Below, piece after piece: positions 1-7,250 of a stretch of DNA of 34,547 nt. The translations under genes were made by a program, and so were the position numbers. How positions within the stretch are numbered: position 1 is the first letter of the stretch; each line of letters starts with the position of its first letter. Source of the DNA: Planctomycetaceae bacterium (lineage in GTDB: Bacteria > Planctomycetota > Planctomycetia > Pirellulales > Thermoguttaceae); assembly GCA_031283515.1 (NCBI GenBank), contig JAITBS010000343.1:1-34547 (forward strand), given 5' to 3'. The notes below the pieces were generated by a model. It saw only the letters and a list, made by a program, of their open reading frames with translations, searched no databases and was not told the DNA's origin.

Positions 1-13
1 ATTCTCATGTAAA

Positions 14-66
14 AATGGCGCATTTTCATATGAGAATGCGCCATTTTCATGTGAAAATGGCGCAGG
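14..66. repeat. Alternating palindromic GGCGCA repeat at window edge
   Basis: A near-perfect palindrome has arms AATGGCGCATT (14-24) and AATGCGCCATT (35-45) around TTCATATGAG. A third inverted unit (GAAAATGGCGCA, about 52-63) follows after about 21 bp. The unit therefore alternates orientation with a period near 21 bp and may continue left of the window. No coding potential is apparent. It could act as a terminator or as a dispersed palindrome. Confidence 0.6.
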
Positions 67-75
67 TTAGTTAAT

Positions 76-176
76 AGTTGATAGTGAATAGTGAATAGTT
101 GCGCAAGCGGAGTACGACCAAAACGGTAATACTCCGCATTGCGAACTATCCACTGTCAACTATCCACTATCAATTA
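76..176. repeat. Heptad-repeat hairpin element, copy 1
   Basis: The left arm is a run of degenerate 7-bp units (AGTTGAT, AGTGAAT, AGTGAAT, AGTT) followed by GCAAGCGGAGTA. The loop is CGACCAAAACGGTAA. The right arm begins TACTCCGCATTGCGAACT and continues in complementary heptads (CTATCCA, CTGTCAA, CTATCCA, CTATCAA). The whole can fold into one long hairpin. Copies lie at 191-299 and 9946-10072, and decayed fragments near 6826 and 15822. Confidence 0.75.
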
Positions 177-190
177 CTTTATGAGGTTGG

Positions 191-299
191 TTTTTAGTTG
201 AGAGTTGAGTGGAGAGTGTCGCAAGCGGATTACGACCAAAACGGTAATACTCCGCATTGCGAACTATTCACTATTCACTCATAACTATTCACTAAAAAC
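191..299. repeat. Heptad-repeat hairpin element, copy 2
   Basis: This has the same architecture as the copy at 76-176. Left heptads (AGTTGAG, AGTTGAG, TGGAGAG) precede GCAAGCGGATTA, the shared loop CGACCAAAACGGTAA and the arm ACTCCGCATTGCGAAC, then heptads of the CTATTCA type. It is followed by CTTTCAGG (304-311) and by the AATTCCACAGATAGATTAC motif at 345-363. That order recurs after the third copy. Confidence 0.75.
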
Positions 300-344
300 T
301 GTTCTTTCAGGACGAGGAGGAACGGAATAATACGTAAAAATAAT

Positions 345-363
345 AATTCCACAGATAGATTAC
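345..363. repeat. Dispersed AATTCCACNGATAGATTAC motif, copy 1
   Basis: A 19-bp motif, AATTCCACAGATAGATTAC, matches with one substitution the copies at 10108-10126 and 24735-24753. In all three the AT-rich flank (AATA) just upstream is also shared. It lies downstream of scpB's stop codon. Function is unknown. Confidence 0.6.
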
Positions 364-371
364 ATAATTAT

Positions 372-1097
372 TTATTTTTCTATTCCGGTTTTTTCATTTT
401 TTATTCCTACCGGTTTTATTTCAACGGGAAACAATTCTTTATCCGGTAAGTCGTTTAAACTGCCAAGTCCGAAAACTTGCAGAAAATTTTTTGTAGTACC
501 ATAGAAAAAAGGACGACCAAGTTCTTCGGAACGTCCCGCGATTTTCACTAAATCCCGATCAAGGAGTTGCCGGATGAGTTCACCGCATTGCACACCGCGT
601 ATTTTTTCGATTTCGGTGCGGTGAATTGGCTGGCGGTAGGCGATGACGGCAAGAGTTTCCATTGCCGGACTGCTCAACCGGACAGTAATCGGAACTTCCT
701 GAATTCGGACAAGCCATGCTGCAAATTCCGGTCGAGTACGGAGTTGAAATCCGCCGGCAACCTCAATAACCCGAAACGCCGATTGCCGGCGATCATATCG
801 ATCATTCAATTCCTGAATGATCGAACGGATTCGCGTACCTTCCGGTAATTCTGCTAATTGAACAAGACGGCGACCGGAAAGCGGTTCACGGGACAAAAAA
901 AGAACCGCTTCCAGATTCGCAATGACCTCACTCCGAAAATCACTCGAAAACGGAATTGCCGCACCATCGGAATCGTTTGAAATCTCTTCCTCAACATAAA
1001 ATTCCGGCAATCGATGCTTCCACAGGTTTGCCTGACAAACTTGTTTCTTTGTAAAAAAATCTGCCGGATATTTGATATTAAACGGATGTCTTTTCAT
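372..1097 (-). CDS. scpB: Segregation and condensation protein B (ScpB)
   Basis: ScpB is the winged-helix subunit of the bacterial SMC-ScpAB condensin, which binds ScpA and supports chromosome compaction and segregation in the cytoplasm. The conserved domain starts about 55 residues after this start (VIANLEAVLFLSREPLS) and contains the family hallmark AVIAYRQPIHRTEIEKIRGV, then the second winged helix ending in GRPFFYGTT. The ATG at 1097 gives 241 aa. A GTG at 1148 would add 17 non-conserved residues; neither start has a clear Shine-Dalgarno, so the start is uncertain. The first 50 residues are a variable basic extension not typical of the family. No scpA is adjacent within the window. Nothing in the sequence suggests inactivation. 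Confidence 0.9.
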   Translation of the reverse strand: MKRHPFNIKYPADFFTKKQVCQANLWKHRLPEFYVEEEISNDSDGAAIPFSSDFRSEVIANLEAVLFLSREPLSGRRLVQLAELPEGTRIRSIIQELNDRYDRRQSAFRVIEVAGGFQLRTRPEFAAWLVRIQEVPITVRLSSPAMETLAVIAYRQPIHRTEIEKIRGVQCGELIRQLLDRDLVKIAGRSEELGRPFFYGTTKNFLQVFGLGSLNDLPDKELFPVEIKPVGIKNEKTGIEK

Positions 1098-1285
1098 TTG
1101 CCGGAATAATACATGGAATACAATTATTTGTCCAGAGCAATTGATCACAACAGACGTAAAATGATAACTGTTGTACTTTTACCAACAACACTTACCGCAT
1201 TAATTGCCGGCGTGAATGGTTATACCTGCCGCACACTCTGTACAGCATACTGCACTTGGTTTGAAAAACCTTTGTTCAGTAACAC

Positions 1286-1313
1286 TTGACAGATTCTTTT
1301 CTTTTACTAGAAT
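1286..1313 (+). promoter_or_regulatory. Sigma70-like promoter of the flavodoxin gene
   Basis: TTGACA (1286-1291) is separated by 16 bp from TAGAAT (1308-1313). Transcription would start near 1320, giving a 5' leader of about 50 nt before the ATG at 1370. A Shine-Dalgarno AGAAAGGA lies at 1351-1358. Confidence 0.65.
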
Positions 1314-1369
1314 TAAACGAAGTTTTGTACAGCAAACTCATGTTTTAACAAAAAGAAAGGAATTTCACT

Positions 1370-1789
1370 ATGAAAGTTTCCATCGTGTATTGGTCTGGAA
1401 CCGGCAACACCGAAGCAATGGCAAAATTAATTCAGGAAGGCGCAGTCTCTGCTGGTGCGGAAGTTGCTCTCAAAGAAGTTGCGAAAGCTAGTGTGGAAGA
1501 TGTTACTGGAGTTGATGTTGCATTTCTTGGTTGCCCGTCCATGGGAAGCGAAGAATTGGAGGATAGCGAATTTGAACCGTTTATTACTTCTATTGAAGGT
1601 AAAGTTAATGGTAAAAAACTCGCATTGTTTGGTTCTTACGGTTGGGGTGATGGTCAATGGATGCGTGACTGGGCAGACCGAATGAAAAAAGCCGGTGCTG
1701 TCCTTATTGCCGAATCGTTGATCGTCAACGAAGCTCCTTCCGATGACGACGCCGAAAAATGTAAATCTTTTGGAAAGTCAATTGCTTAA
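1370..1789 (+). CDS. Short-chain flavodoxin
   Basis: This is a 139-residue FMN-binding electron carrier of the cytoplasm. The phosphate-binding loop SGTGNTEAMA is at residues 9-18, just after the first beta strand (MKVSIVYW). The FMN ring-binding loops are CPSMGSEELED (near 55-65) and the segment after LALFGSYGWGDG (near 83-94). The length and the absence of a long insertion place it with short-chain flavodoxins. The start is supported by AGAAAGGA 12 bases upstream and by a TTGACA-N16-TAGAAT promoter. It appears monocistronic. Flavodoxin often replaces ferredoxin under iron limitation, and feoAB lies 6 kb away, but no shared iron-box was identified, so iron control is only a guess. Partner enzymes are not evident. 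Confidence 0.93.
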   Translation: MKVSIVYWSGTGNTEAMAKLIQEGAVSAGAEVALKEVAKASVEDVTGVDVAFLGCPSMGSEELEDSEFEPFITSIEGKVNGKKLALFGSYGWGDGQWMRDWADRMKKAGAVLIAESLIVNEAPSDDDAEKCKSFGKSIA

Positions 1790-1847
1790 ACAATACTTAG
1801 AAAATTAGATAACCATTTGTATCTATTCTGTTGTGATCTTATTTTAT

Positions 1848-2001
1848 GGTAGGCAACGTTTCGCCGAAATGTCGCAACGTCGCAATGTCGCAACGATTGG
1901 TTTTTTTATTTGTGTTCTACGCGATTGTTTTTTAGTTTCCTTCTGTCAATAGGAACAAGTCGGCTATCGCCGACCAACCTTTCGGCGAAAAGTTGCCTAC
2001 C
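1848..2001. repeat. MITE-like element with about 22-bp inverted ends
   Basis: The left end GGTAGGCAACGTTTCGCCGA (1848-1867) is the reverse complement, with one mismatch, of the right end TCGGCGAAAAGTTGCCTACC (1982-2001). The interior holds the repeated words GTCGCAACGTCGCAATGTCG (1870-1889) and a second small palindrome CGGCTATCGCCG. No ORF lies inside. It is a candidate non-autonomous mobile element or structured RNA. Confidence 0.5.
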
Positions 2002-2030
2002 TACTGAATAGTTGCAAAAAATCTCTAAAA

Positions 2031-2112
2031 ATCCGCGAACATCGGCGTAATCAGCGGACTAAATATCCGCGAATATCTGCGTAATCAGCGGACTAAATAT
2101 CCGCGAATATCT
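2031..2112. repeat. 34-bp tandem repeat, 2.4 copies
   Basis: The unit starts ATCCGCGAATATCTGCGTAA and ends TCAGCGGACTAAAT. Full copies are at 2031-2064 and 2065-2098, and a partial third at 2099-2112. Copies 1 and 2 differ at two or three positions. The unit belongs to the CTGCGTAATCTGCGGA family found again at 15009, 15853, 18540, 18682 and 24790. Confidence 0.8.
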
Positions 2113-2361
2113 TGATAACATAGACAGTTACTCGCCTGCCTTCCGATTATTTTTGTGAATAGTTACAACAAGCAAAATATATGTCAAAATGAATTTTAGA
2201 GCGGAAATTAAATGTCCCCGACTTTTATTTCTCAAGTTTTCACCTATAATACACGCTTCATAATACACACTTCAATTAACTTCGATTAACCTTTTGATTA
2301 TTTGAGTGACGGGATTTTATTTTGATTTAGTTTTGTTTCCAATTCTCACCGAAGTATCAAT

Positions 2362-3654
2362 ATGCAGGATATTATTCAGGAATTATCGTGGCGCGGTCTG
2401 ATTTACCAAACAACAGATGCTACTCATCTCACAGCGTGGTTAATGGAAAAACCACGAACAATTTATGCTGGTTTCGATCCGACCGCTGATAGTTTACATG
2501 TGGGACATCTTGTTGCACTTATGAATTTGCGGCGTTTCCAGCAATTCGGACATCGCCCGATTGCTCTTGCCGGCGGTGCCACCGGAACAATCGGCGACCC
2601 AAGCGGAAAAAGTGAAGAACGAAAACTTATCACCAAAGAACAAGTCGAATTTAATATCAAATGTATCGAACGGCAAATTCGTAAATTTCTACGCTTCGAT
2701 CATTCGTCAACCGGCGCACTGTTGGTTAATAATGCCGATTGGTTTTCCCAGTTTTCTTACATTGATTTTTTACGCGATGTTGGGAAACATTTTCCCGTCA
2801 ATATCATGTTGGCAAAAGATTCCGTCAAAATGCGTCTCGAAAATTCAGAATCCGGTTTGAGTTTTACGGAATTTAGTTACATGCTGATGCAAAGTTATGA
2901 TTTTGTACACCTTTACAAAACATACAACTGTGAAATGCAAATTGGCGGTAGTGATCAATGGGGTAATATTACGTTGGGGTGTGAATTTGGACGGCGAATT
3001 GGTATTCTTCCGAAGAATGGGCAACTGTATGGGCTGACGAGTCCGCTTTTGACCAAGAGTGACGGCGGAAAAATGGGAAAAACCGAATCCGGTACCTTGT
3101 GGCTCGATCCTGCCAAAACATCGCCGTATCAGTTTTATCAATATTGGATCAATCTTGACGATTCCGATGTAGAACGAACACTCAAAATATTTACCGATCT
3201 CACCCAACCGGAAATTGAAACAGTTTTAGCCGATCACAAAACCGATCCGGGAAAACGAATTGCTCAAAAACGTGTTGCCGATGAATTGACGCAATTAGTT
3301 CACGGCGAATCGGGTTTAACTATTGCGCAAAAAGCAACGGAAATCTTTTTCGGTGCTGAAATTTCCGAACTGGACGACGTACAACTCCGTTCTATTTTTG
3401 CCGATGTTCCAAGTAAAGAATTACCGCATGACCGGCTCAATAACGGCTTAACAATAACCGATGCACTTGTCGAATCGGGTCTTTCCGCTTCAAAAAGTGA
3501 CGCACGCCGGACAATTCAGCAAGGAGGTGCGTACATTAACAATAAGCAAATTAAAGACACTGAAACGAAGATCGGAACAGAATATCTTGTTGGTGAAAGT
3601 ATGATGGTTCTTCGTACCGGAAAGAAAAAATACGCTCTTTTACGTTTCAAATAA
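2362..3654 (+). CDS. tyrS: Tyrosyl-tRNA synthetase
   Basis: This class I aminoacyl-tRNA synthetase charges tRNA-Tyr with tyrosine in the cytoplasm. It has 430 residues, the normal bacterial length. The HIGH-type motif is HVGHL (46-50), the tyrosine-pocket residues lie in YMLMQSYD (173-180) and QIGGSDQWGN (193-202), and the KMSKS-type loop is KMGKT (237-241). The C-terminal S4-like RNA-binding domain starts near residue 360 (LTITDALVESGLSASKSDAR). The ATG at 2362 precedes the expected first helix. A TATAAT hexamer lies 112 bases upstream. No T-box leader signature was recognised. The gene downstream starts 45 bases later on the same strand but is compositionally different, so co-transcription is uncertain. 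Confidence 0.97.
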   Translation: MQDIIQELSWRGLIYQTTDATHLTAWLMEKPRTIYAGFDPTADSLHVGHLVALMNLRRFQQFGHRPIALAGGATGTIGDPSGKSEERKLITKEQVEFNIKCIERQIRKFLRFDHSSTGALLVNNADWFSQFSYIDFLRDVGKHFPVNIMLAKDSVKMRLENSESGLSFTEFSYMLMQSYDFVHLYKTYNCEMQIGGSDQWGNITLGCEFGRRIGILPKNGQLYGLTSPLLTKSDGGKMGKTESGTLWLDPAKTSPYQFYQYWINLDDSDVERTLKIFTDLTQPEIETVLADHKTDPGKRIAQKRVADELTQLVHGESGLTIAQKATEIFFGAEISELDDVQLRSIFADVPSKELPHDRLNNGLTITDALVESGLSASKSDARRTIQQGGAYINNKQIKDTETKIGTEYLVGESMMVLRTGKKKYALLRFK

Positions 3655-3699
3655 TTTCCGTTTCAGATGTTCTTAACCCGTTTTTAAGAAAGAACAGTT

Positions 3700-4875
3700 A
3701 TGTACTACAACCGATTTATTGATGACAGTTTTATGGATTATCTTAACCGGTATTGTACAGGTATTGTGTTATTAAAAGATAAGATTGAGAAAATATCCGT
3801 AACTTATTATTTATCGGATGCCTATTCAAATTATGCTTGCCGGTTTGCTGTTCAAGTGGAACTTTTTGATTATCAAGGTCTTGATTTGGAAGACAAGAAA
3901 ATCGCAACACAATATTTATACAACAGTATTAACGAAACAGGGAGTCAATTTGTTTCTTTTATTTATCGTTCCAGTCACGACGGGGATATTGATATTGAAA
4001 TTATCGAAAAATTTATTTATCATTACGAATTTGCCAAGAGTATTTTTAATGATTTTATTAGGAAGATTCTTCCGCAAACATGTTTATTAGAGATTGATGA
4101 TTTGGAATCGATTCCGTTTTTTATTTACATGATTTCTTTTTTATCGAAGATTAAATCGGAAAGAAGAGATTCAAACGAGATTCGTTTTTTTTCAAAAACG
4201 TATGACCAAATCAATAAAAGAACTTTTGAATCCGATTGTTATCTTCACCCAATCCTGAAAGAAACCGCAACACAAACATTAGATATTAATAAAACAATAT
4301 CGGATGAAGAATTACACAATGCCGGCGGCGGAAATATAGCGGCAATAAGACAATTTGTTATTGATGCAAAAATTCCGTTTTGTATTCCTCATTATTTTCG
4401 TACAATTGATAAAATTCAAATAGATACTTCTGTATTGAAAACGAAACTAAAAAATGATGTTCCTAAAAATTCCGATGAGGATATTCGACCGGAAGTGATT
4501 CTCGGCTTGCTCGAAAAAAAGGAAAAGGAAAAAGTTGCGAAAAAAGAAAAACTGGAACAAAAATGCAGAACAATAGGAGTTAGAACGGGAGATTACATTT
4601 ATGTCAAGAATGAGCAACAACAGATCGGTGTGATAAAAGAAATAAAACTGTACGGCAATGACGATTTGGAAATCCAATACAATATCTTAAAAAGTGACCT
4701 GACGGAAAGCCGTTTACCTTTAAAAGACATAAGTTGTAAGAATAAGCGTTTTTATACGTTAAGCCAAGAGATCATCGAAGAAGAAAAAAGAAACGGTTCT
4801 CTAAAAACAAAACAACAATTAATCGTTTTCTTCCGTAAAAAAGGTATCAAAAATCCTTTGTTTACCTCATCGTGA
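3700..4875 (+). CDS. Hypothetical protein, 391 aa, unknown function
   Basis: I do not recognise this protein. The start ATG at 3700 follows a weak purine-rich site (AAGAAAGAAC). The N-terminal two thirds is a mixed alpha/beta segment rich in Ile, Phe and Tyr (SDAYSNYACRFAVQVELFDY near 39-58) with no membrane segment or signal peptide. A Lys/Glu-rich, probably coiled-coil stretch (EKKEKEKVAKKEKLEQK, near 270-287) links to a small C-terminal beta-rich part (VRTGDYIYVKNEQQQIGVIK). That part could be an SH3/KOW-like barrel, but this is a guess. The gene is clearly more AT-rich than tyrS. It faces the gene at 4926-5672 tail to tail across 50 bp. Horizontal acquisition is possible but unproven. Confidence 0.75.
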   Translation: MYYNRFIDDSFMDYLNRYCTGIVLLKDKIEKISVTYYLSDAYSNYACRFAVQVELFDYQGLDLEDKKIATQYLYNSINETGSQFVSFIYRSSHDGDIDIEIIEKFIYHYEFAKSIFNDFIRKILPQTCLLEIDDLESIPFFIYMISFLSKIKSERRDSNEIRFFSKTYDQINKRTFESDCYLHPILKETATQTLDINKTISDEELHNAGGGNIAAIRQFVIDAKIPFCIPHYFRTIDKIQIDTSVLKTKLKNDVPKNSDEDIRPEVILGLLEKKEKEKVAKKEKLEQKCRTIGVRTGDYIYVKNEQQQIGVIKEIKLYGNDDLEIQYNILKSDLTESRLPLKDISCKNKRFYTLSQEIIEEEKRNGSLKTKQQLIVFFRKKGIKNPLFTSS

Positions 4876-4890
4876 TTCGTCCCAAATTCA

Positions 4891-4907
4891 ATTATCGCAT
4901 CGATAAT
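4891..4907. terminator. Hairpin between convergent genes
   Basis: A perfect inverted repeat ATTATCG-CAT-CGATAAT sits in the 50-bp gap between two convergent genes. The stem is 7 bp with a 3-nt loop. There is no strong T-run on either side, so termination is only a possibility. Confidence 0.35.
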
Positions 4908-4925
4908 ATCACGCCTTTTCAAATC

Positions 4926-5672
4926 TCACGGACAATCGCAACAATTACAAACAAAAACGCATGGTGTATTAGTATCTGCTATAAAGTTGCTGTAACCGTT
5001 TTTTTGATTTGTATGGCAATCTGAAATTGTTGAATTTCGTTCGATAAAATCACATCCGATTTTTTCCGACAAATATCTTATCGATCTTTTTATTTGCCAG
5101 CCAAAACTTTCATTTGCTAATATATGTTTTCTCCATTCATTATTATGAGTCAAAATTAATAACACTAATTGAGTGCTTGGACTAACATGATTGAAATATC
5201 TACAATAACCGACAATACTTACAAAGATTAATTTTGAATAATTATTTTTGTTATAAATATATTTGTCCGCGATAGTAATCGTTCCATCAGTAAAAGAATA
5301 AGAAAATCTATTGGTTCCCCATTGCTCATTTGTACATCGAATTCCGTGAAAAATAGATGCAGGTATTAAAACTAAAAAAAGGATACCAATTCCAAAACAC
5401 GTGATTGTTATCATCCATAAAATCATTCCATCCATTCCATGTGGAAAAAATTGTCTGTTAGCGTATAAAACAACTCCAACTAAAAACATAATTCCCGATA
5501 AAACTATTCCCAATAAAATTGTAAAAATTTTAAATACATTAATAATTTCTAATCTATTTAAATTATTATTAACTCGACATTCCCAAGCATTGTTAGCATC
5601 TGAAGATTCAAATGGAAAATAATCAAATAATTGATTCTCTGTGATAAAAATTGTGTTCGTTTGTGTATCCAT
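4926..5672 (-). CDS. Hypothetical two-TM membrane protein with Cys-rich tail
   Basis: Function is not recognised. The 248-residue protein has about 45 cytoplasm-like N-terminal residues, then two long hydrophobic helices (FKIFTILLGIVLSGIMFLVG near 46-66 and MILWMITITCFGIGILFLVL near 83-102), then a soluble domain of about 145 residues. The very C-terminus is unusual: CVFVCNCCDCP carries five cysteines in eleven residues, suggestive of metal binding or disulfides. The start is an ATG preceded by an A-rich stretch without a clear Shine-Dalgarno. Composition is AT-rich like its convergent neighbour (3700-4875) and unlike the flagellin gene upstream. The architecture resembles small signalling or stress membrane proteins, but no family can be assigned. 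Confidence 0.7.
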   Translation of the reverse strand: MDTQTNTIFITENQLFDYFPFESSDANNAWECRVNNNLNRLEIINVFKIFTILLGIVLSGIMFLVGVVLYANRQFFPHGMDGMILWMITITCFGIGILFLVLIPASIFHGIRCTNEQWGTNRFSYSFTDGTITIADKYIYNKNNYSKLIFVSIVGYCRYFNHVSPSTQLVLLILTHNNEWRKHILANESFGWQIKRSIRYLSEKIGCDFIERNSTISDCHTNQKNGYSNFIADTNTPCVFVCNCCDCP

Positions 5673-5783
5673 CTTTTTTTATCTTATTAAATGATTGGAA
5701 CATATTAGTTACAATTTCATAAAAGTACAGAAATTAAACACTGTAATTTGGGTATTTCGGCAATAATAATTCGGATTTTTTGT

Positions 5784-6659
5784 TCAGGAATTAAGAAGTG
5801 AAGCCGTATTATTACGGTTTTGGTTTATCAGACCGAGCATTTGGATTCCGGATTGGAGCAGAATCTGATCGCGTACCATATTGGAAACAGCAACCGCATA
5901 ATCCGTATCCGAAATAATTGATTTCGCGTCGCTCAATGAAACAAGCGAATCTTGTAACGTATTGACATTGGAATCCAATGTGTATTTTTGTACGGCTCCG
6001 ATATCGCCGCGTTGTGTTGCAATTTGTGAGATAGCGGCACTTAGAATTTTGTCAGCCAATACCGGATTTGCTGCCAAAGACGCCGTACCGCCGCTGCGCA
6101 GTTGCATGAGCACATCCGAACCATTACCGACACGGCTTGTTTGTGTCCCTTCTATCGGAACCGACACTTGCTGCGACGACACAACATCTTGTCCCAACTG
6201 GAACAACGCCCCGCCGTTTTCTGATGAAAGTGATCCATTTAATAACGGTTTACCGAGCCAGTTTGTCATTGAGGAAAGCCGGTCAATGGAATCGAGAATG
6301 GCGTTCATTTGAATTTGGTTGGCTTCAATCATTTGCGGTGTCATTGCTCCGCTGTTGGCAGCTTCAACCGCTAATCCCTTCGCTTCAATGAGAAGATTAC
6401 TAATCTGATGCATTCCGCTTTCGGCGACATTGAGCATACTGTTTGCCAGACGAGTATTTTTCAATGCTGCATGACTTGCGGTTATTTCGGAGCGAAGCCA
6501 TTCCTGAGCAATGAGTCCTGCCGGATCATCTTGGGCAGAATTAATCCGGTTGCCAGTGGAAAGTTGTGTAAGCGAATTAGCCAGACTTGACTGAACGCGT
6601 TGCACTTGATGAGTTGCAGACAGTGATTGGGAAACTGAATTGATCGATAAACCGGACAT
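5784..6659 (-). CDS. fliC: Flagellin (compact, D0/D1 only)
   Basis: This is the structural subunit of the flagellar filament, exported through the flagellar type III apparatus. The N-terminal D0/D1 helices carry the flagellin signature LSTGNRINSAQDDPAGLIAQ (33-52) and continue to about residue 140. The C-terminal D1/D0 helices span about 210-291 and include SDTDYAVAVSNMVRDQILLQ. The intervening variable part is only about 60-70 residues, so outer D2/D3 domains are essentially absent. At 291 aa it is short for a flagellin. The last residues (NRNNTASLLNS) match the hydrophobic C-terminal pattern needed for filament packing. The start ATG follows an A-rich AAAAAAGATT. No other flagellar gene is in the window. 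I saw no convincing sigma28 or sigma54 promoter. Confidence 0.9.
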   Translation of the reverse strand: MSGLSINSVSQSLSATHQVQRVQSSLANSLTQLSTGNRINSAQDDPAGLIAQEWLRSEITASHAALKNTRLANSMLNVAESGMHQISNLLIEAKGLAVEAANSGAMTPQMIEANQIQMNAILDSIDRLSSMTNWLGKPLLNGSLSSENGGALFQLGQDVVSSQQVSVPIEGTQTSRVGNGSDVLMQLRSGGTASLAANPVLADKILSAAISQIATQRGDIGAVQKYTLDSNVNTLQDSLVSLSDAKSIISDTDYAVAVSNMVRDQILLQSGIQMLGLINQNRNNTASLLNS

Positions 6660-6924
6660 AATCTTTTTTACATCGTTAAATTTGTTAATCTTTTTTAATT
6701 ATTTTTAACCATTCGCATCAATTACCAAAAAATAAACCATTTGCCGTGATTCCGTAAAACTAATTATTCATTAACATTTTTATCAATATACAATTTATAC
6801 CTTATTTACCGGCAATGATCAAGTAATACCGTTTTGGTAGTAATCCGCATTGCGGCACTCTCAACGATTAACTACAAAACACATCGCCTGAATGGCGAAA
6901 CGAAACAATCCGAATTGTACAACC

Positions 6925-7045
6925 TGTGATGATTAAAATTCTGTTTTTCAGACAGAGTGTTGTCGCCGCGAGTCTGCCGGATGACCTGCGGTTATGAAAA
7001 TCGCACCACTTCGAGGTGAAAATCGAAAAACAAAAAACTTGTTGC
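6925..7045. other. GC-richer structured block, possible dispersed element or ncRNA
   Basis: This block stands out from its AT-rich flanks. It contains the self-complementary segment CACCACTTCGAGGTG (stem CACC/GGTG) and the words GCCGGATGACCTGCGGTTAT and AAAATCGCAC...GAAAATCG. Only short ORFs without ribosome sites cross it. I cannot tell a dispersed repeat from a small RNA; no second copy is present in the window. Confidence 0.3.
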
Positions 7046-7137
7046 AATATAAATTAATTGTTGTGCCAATTTAACCCTTATAATTTATGACTACCCAAAG
7101 TATAGAACGGAATTTCCGAGAAGTTTCTGAAGTCTTC

Positions 7138-7165
7138 TTGACACTTTTTTGTTCCGGTGTATATT
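7138..7165 (+). promoter_or_regulatory. Sigma70-like promoter of feoAB
   Basis: TTGACA (7138-7143), a 16-bp spacer and TATATT (7160-7165) give a predicted start near 7172, about 80 nt before the feoA ATG. The spacing equals that of the flavodoxin promoter. A Fur- or DtxR-type operator was not identified with confidence. Confidence 0.6.
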
Positions 7166-7250
7166 TACAGAGTCAAGTTTGATTCTACAAATAGATTTCG
7201 ATAAGTAATTTTTTGGACAAGTATTTAATGAACAACTTTTTCTAAAAGCC

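Larger units (their letters stand above)
1790..2361. other. Repeat-rich intergenic region between flavodoxin and tyrS
   Basis: No gene is supported in these 572 bases. They contain a 154-bp element bounded by inverted repeats (1848-2001), a 34-bp tandem repeat (2031-2112), and an AT-rich tyrS leader with a consensus -10 hexamer TATAAT at 2245-2250. A convincing -35 is not visible at 16-18 bp upstream, so the tyrS promoter is only tentative. Confidence 0.6.
6660..7250. other. Divergent intergenic region between flagellin and feoA
   Basis: No gene is supported in these 591 bases. An AT-rich flagellin leader runs from 6660 to about 6820. A decayed heptad-element fragment (ATACCGTTTTGGTAGTAATC, near 6827-6846, then CCGCATTGCG) comes next. 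A GC-richer block with hairpin potential spans about 6925-7045. The feoA promoter is at 7138-7165. Confidence 0.55.

Noticed and set aside
1-340. CRISPR array at the left edge
   Set aside because: The repeats are inverted hairpins with similar, not unique, intervening sequence, and no cas gene is present.
567-848. 93-codon open frame antisense to scpB
   Set aside because: It lies wholly within the well-supported scpB frame, has no ribosome site and no recognisable domain.
1216-1491. 91-codon open frame overlapping the flavodoxin start
   Set aside because: It overlaps the flavodoxin promoter and 5' end in another frame; the flavodoxin has motif and ribosome-site support.
1790-2361. T-box leader for tyrS
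   Set aside because: No T-box core sequence or convincing specifier stem-terminator arrangement was recognised.
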